Assembly: GCA_027658995.1 (NCBI GenBank)
Contig: JAQDQK010000006.1
Span: 62,001 to 126,000 of the forward strand
Reading direction: 5' to 3'
Length of the DNA: 64,000 nucleotides
Source: Propionibacteriaceae bacterium AM104-82
Lineage (GTDB): Bacteria; Actinomycetota; Actinomycetes; Propionibacteriales; Propionibacteriaceae
Shown piece by piece: positions 61,283-64,000 of this stretch (positions are counted from its first letter, which is position 1; every line of letters starts with the position of its first letter). The notes beneath the pieces were generated by a model that worked only from the letters and a program-made list of their open reading frames with translations, did no database searches and was not told the origin of the DNA. A program made the position numbers and the translations under genes.

Positions 61283-62074
61283 TCAGGCGCCGGTGTGGGG
61301 AAGGCCGGGCTTGCCGGGCTTCTTGGTCGGGGCCTTGGTCGGGGACTTCGAGGGGCTGGGCTTGACCGTGGGGGTCGAGCTTGCCGACGACGTCGCCGAG
61401 GGGGTCGGGGTCGGGGTGGCGCCACACATGTAGAGCTCGGCCTCAACCTCGTTGGCCTTCACGGCGCTCTTCGAGCTGACGTTGACGATGTAGGTGCCGC
61501 ACTCGAGGGTGTCGGGGAAGGTCACCTTGGAGACGGCCTCCTTGTCCTCGCCAGCGGTGCCCATCGGCAGGGTCCAGACGGTCTTGCCCGCCTGGGTGTT
61601 GACCTTCAGGGTGACGGCGTCGCCGGGGACGAACTCGCCCGCGGTGACCTCGATGGTCTCGCCGAGCTTGAAGGAGCTGGGCACTGCCGTGAGCTTCGAG
61701 CCGAGCACGTACGCGGCGGCGGTGGCATCGGTGCCGTCGCCCGTCGGGTTCTCGGTCGTCGTGCAGTACACGTCGGCCTCGAGGTTGCCGTACCGGTCAT
61801 CGGGGGTGGTGAACTCGATGGGCGCGATCACACCGGACTCGGGCACCAGGATCTTCTGGTACTCGGACGCACCGGGCAGACCGACGTTGGCGGTGCCGCC
61901 TGCCTCACAGCCGGCGACGGTCAGCGTGGCGGTGTCGCCGGGCAGGTAGTAGGCGCTGTCCCACGACGCCGTCATCGGGGCGGCCATGGCCAGCGAACCC
62001 GAGACCGCGACGAGGCCTGCACCCACGAGGGCCGAAGCGCCGGTGATGGCGCCCAGCTTCTTCAAGATGGACAT
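61283..62074 (-). CDS. secreted protein ending in LPHTG, unknown function
   Basis: A 263-residue exported protein. Residues 1-31 are a signal peptide (LVAVSGSLAMAA). Two immunoglobulin-like beta domains follow (about 33-110 and 115-200), each with a cysteine pair, then a Thr/Pro/Ser/Lys stalk (about 205-255). The protein ends GLPHTGA. LPHTG resembles a sortase signal, but the membrane helix and basic tail that sortase needs are absent. The ATG at 62074 has GGGAG just upstream. The surface role is unknown. Confidence 0.8.
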   Translation of the reverse strand: MSILKKLGAITGASALVGAGLVAVSGSLAMAAPMTASWDSAYYLPGDTATLTVAGCEAGGTANVGLPGASEYQKILVPESGVIAPIEFTTPDDRYGNLEADVYCTTTENPTGDGTDATAAAYVLGSKLTAVPSSFKLGETIEVTAGEFVPGDAVTLKVNTQAGKTVWTLPMGTAGEDKEAVSKVTFPDTLECGTYIVNVSSKSAVKANEVEAELYMCGATPTPTPSATSSASSTPTVKPSPSKSPTKAPTKKPGKPGLPHTGA

Positions 62075-62210
62075 ATTTCTCCCTGGGTATTTGGTTGATC
62101 CGTGGTCACGCTCACAAGACCCCAGGTCAGAGCGCCACCCCTTCGGCGTGTCGGTTCCAGTAAATGGCCGTAGCCGCGGCCGGTTGGGGCGCTCTGGGAG
62201 ACTGACGGGC

Positions 62211-63614
62211 ATGACTCGCGACTTCGACGTGGCCATCCTCGGTGCCGGCTCTGCTGGCTACGCCTGCGCGCTGCGCGCCGCCCAACTTGGCCTGCGCGTC
62301 GCTCTCGTGGACGAGGGTCAGATCGGCGGCACCTGCCTGCACCGCGGATGCATCCCCACGAAGGCGTGGCTGCAGGCGGCGAAGGTGCGCCGCACCGTCG
62401 CGAAGGCCCCGTCGTTCGGGGTGCTCGCCTCCCTCGACGGCGTCGACGCTGCGGCAGTGCGGGGCTACGCCGACACGGTGGTCGGGTCTCTGTTCAAGGG
62501 GCTCACCGGGCTGGTCGCCTCGCGCGGCATCACCGTCATCCCCGAACGGGGGCGCCTTGTCGCCGACGACGGCAGGGGCCCGGGCATCGAGACCGGCGGC
62601 CGGACACACCGCGCCGCCGCCGTCGTTGTCGCCACCGGCGCCGACCCCGTCACCCTCGACCTTCCCGTCGACGGCACCCGGATCATCACCAGCGAGGAGG
62701 CCCTTCGCCTCGACGCGCTCCCCCCGTCCGCGATCGTGCTCGGCGGCGGCGTGATCGGCGTCGAGTTCGCCTCGATGTGGGCCGACCTCGGCGTCAAGGT
62801 GACCCTGCTGGAGGCCACCGACCGGCTTCTTCCGACCGAGGAGCCCGGGCACTCCCGGATCCTCGCCAAGGAACTGGCCCGCCGTGGCGTCGACGTGCGA
62901 CTCGGCACCAGCCTCACGGAGGCGACCGCCACCGGGACCGGGGTCACCGTCACGGCAGGCGACGCGGAGTTGACCGCCGACCTGCTGCTCGTCGCCGTCG
63001 GGCGCAGGCCCGCGTCCTCGGGCCTCGGCCTCGAGGAGGCGGGCATCGGGATCACCTCGACCGGCCATGTGGTCGTCGACGAGCGCCTGCAGACCTCCGC
63101 GCGCGGCGTCTACGCGGCGGGCGACCTGGTCTCCGGGCCTCAACTGGCACACCGCGGCTACGCCCACGGCATCTACCTGGCCGAGCGCATCGCCCAGTTG
63201 CAGGGGGCCTTCGCGGGCACCCCGACGCTGCCCCGCGACTCCGACATCCCCCGCGTCACCTACTCCAGCCCGCAACTGGCCTCCGTCGGGCTGACCGCGT
63301 CCCAGGCGGGCGCCGACGCCGAGGTCGTCGACTACCACCTGACGGGCAACGGCCGCGCCCAGATCCTCCGCGCCCCTGGTGAGCGAGAGATCGGCGTGGT
63401 CCGGTTGGTGCGCCGCGGCGGCGGCCAGATCGTCGGCATGCACGTGATCGGCGAGGACGTCTCGGAACTGATCGCGGAGGGCGCACTGCTGGTCGGCTGG
63501 CAGGCCGCGCCGGAGGATGTCGCCGGGATTGTGCATCCGCACCCGAGCCTCGGCGAGGCCGTCGCGGAGGCGAACTGGGCCCTGGCGGGCCAACCTCTGC
63601 ACATGCACTCCTGA
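62211..63614 (+). CDS. lpd: dihydrolipoyl dehydrogenase
   Basis: A 467-residue flavoprotein, the E3 of 2-oxoacid dehydrogenase complexes. It has the FAD-binding [17 protein letters not shown], the redox disulfide Cys42-Cys47 ([13 protein letters not shown]), the NAD-binding [13 protein letters not shown], and the C-terminal His-Glu pair in [12 protein letters not shown]. The residue between the cysteines departs slightly from the usual CLNxGC. It precedes the E2 gene by 52 bases. Confidence 0.96.
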   Translation: MTRDFDVAILGAGSAGYACALRAAQLGLRVALVDEGQIGGTCLHRGCIPTKAWLQAAKVRRTVAKAPSFGVLASLDGVDAAAVRGYADTVVGSLFKGLTGLVASRGITVIPERGRLVADDGRGPGIETGGRTHRAAAVVVATGADPVTLDLPVDGTRIITSEEALRLDALPPSAIVLGGGVIGVEFASMWADLGVKVTLLEATDRLLPTEEPGHSRILAKELARRGVDVRLGTSLTEATATGTGVTVTAGDAELTADLLLVAVGRRPASSGLGLEEAGIGITSTGHVVVDERLQTSARGVYAAGDLVSGPQLAHRGYAHGIYLAERIAQLQGAFAGTPTLPRDSDIPRVTYSSPQLASVGLTASQAGADAEVVDYHLTGNGRAQILRAPGEREIGVVRLVRRGGGQIVGMHVIGEDVSELIAEGALLVGWQAAPEDVAGIVHPHPSLGEAVAEANWALAGQPLHMHS

Positions 63615-63620
63615 TTGGCA

Positions 63621-63628
63621 TATAGGCT
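63621..63628 (+). promoter_or_regulatory. candidate -10 element for the E2 gene
   Basis: TATAGGCT lies about 38 bases before the E2 ATG, between lpd and the gene, suggesting E2 can be transcribed on its own as well as from lpd. Confidence 0.35.
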
Positions 63629-63666
63629 GGTCCCATTCAAGCGGTCAGCGAAGGAGCCAAACTCAC

Positions 63667-64000
63667 ATGTCAACCGAAGTCACCCTCCCAGCACTGGGCG
63701 AATCCGTCACGGAGGGCACCATTTCACGCTGGTTGAAGGCGGTCGGAGACACTGTCGAGGCCGACGAGCCCTTGCTCGAGGTCTCTACCGACAAGGTCGA
63801 CACCGAGATTCCCAGCCCGGTTGCGGGCACCCTGCTCGAGATCCGATTCAACGAGGACGACGTGGCCGAGGTCGGCGCCGTGCTTGCGGTGATCGGTGAC
63901 GCGGGAGAGTCCGCCGGAGGCGAGGTGGCTCCCACGGAGGTCTCGACCGAGGCCGAGGAGGCCGCAGCGACCGAGGCATCCGACGCCACCGAGGCGGAGG
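63667..64000 (+). CDS. 2-oxoacid dehydrogenase E2 (dihydrolipoyl acyltransferase), partial
   Basis: The first 111 residues of an E2 are present and the gene runs off the right edge. They form one lipoyl domain (about 2-78) with lipoylated Lys43 in [14 protein letters not shown], followed by the start of an acidic Ala/Glu/Thr linker. AAGGAG lies 10 bases before the ATG. The catalytic domain is outside the window, so SucB and a pyruvate-type E2 cannot be told apart. In mycobacteria the equivalent gene, next to pepA, is Rv2215. Confidence 0.93.
   Translation, partial: MSTEVTLPALGESVTEGTISRWLKAVGDTVEADEPLLEVSTDKVDTEIPSPVAGTLLEIRFNEDDVAEVGAVLAVIGDAGESAGGEVAPTEVSTEAEEAAATEASDATEAE

Noticed and set aside
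1..64000. CRISPR arrays, tRNA and rRNA genes, prophage
   Set aside because: No regularly spaced repeats, cloverleaf-like sequences or phage genes were seen when reading the gaps between genes.

Overview
The window is high-GC DNA with closely packed genes, many GTG and TTG starts, ATGA/GTGA/TGATG gene overlaps, and the actinobacterial qcrCAB-ctaCDEF respiratory genes (diheme QcrC, Rieske QcrA with extra membrane segments, CtaF). This fits an actinobacterium. A member of the Propionibacteriaceae (Tessaracoccus-like) is my best guess, but that is inference. No tRNA, rRNA, CRISPR array, transposase or phage gene was seen.

Layout. (1) 1-2.6 kb: the first codons of a probable secreted protein on the minus strand, a LacI-family regulator and a one-helix membrane protein. 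(2) 2.6-8.5 kb: threonine aldolase, class II DAHP synthase, a two-component pair, a PlsC-type acyltransferase and a carboxylesterase. (3) 8.5-22.7 kb: one long minus-strand operon for ethanolamine use in a bacterial microcompartment (BMC). It reads eutH, eutN, eutA, eutB, eutC, eutL, aldehyde dehydrogenase, a BMC-H shell protein, eutQ, eutT, eutJ, a CcmP/CsoS1D-like double-trimer shell protein, a 94-residue unknown, a full-length pta and a Zn alcohol dehydrogenase. (4) 22.9-31.8 kb: NlpC/P60 hydrolase, a Cys-rich small protein, a DnaQ-UvrC fusion, cyclophilin, a VOC protein, a sunset-domain protein, a YcaQ-like protein, prepilin peptidase, trpD and a pseudo-receiver. (5) 32.0-36.3 kb: ctaE-qcrC-qcrA-qcrB. 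(6) 36.5-46.7 kb: a five-gene MoxR AAA+/VWA/SWIM cassette equivalent to the E. coli yehI-L-M-P-Q genes. (7) 46.8-52.3 kb: GuaB1-type enzyme, a second two-component pair and an ABC-2 transporter. (8) 52.3-55.8 kb: ctaF, ctaD, ctaC and erpA. (9) 55.9-64 kb: a glycerate kinase relative, PspAA-PspA, DUF3043 protein, small proteins, leucyl aminopeptidase, a secreted LPHTG protein, lipoamide dehydrogenase and the start of a 2-oxoacid dehydrogenase E2.

How it works together. The eut operon encodes import (EutH), the B12-dependent lyase (EutBC), its reactivase (EutA) and cofactor synthesis (EutT). It also encodes shell proteins, and enzymes that turn acetaldehyde into acetyl-CoA, acetyl-phosphate and ethanol. 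Short amphipathic helices that look like cargo-targeting peptides occur on EutC, the aldehyde dehydrogenase, EutQ and the 94-residue protein. From memory, the backbone genes (aroG, plsC, nlpC, dnaQ-uvrC, trpD, ctaE-qcrCAB, ctaF/ctaC, erpA, glycerate kinase, pepA, sucB) follow the order of the Mycobacterium Rv2178c-Rv2215 region. The eut operon and the 36.5-52.3 kb block would then be insertions into a conserved neighbourhood.

Many starts outside operons lie 6-7 nt downstream of a -10-like hexamer (mostly TAnnnT) with no Shine-Dalgarno sequence. This is the layout of leaderless mRNAs.
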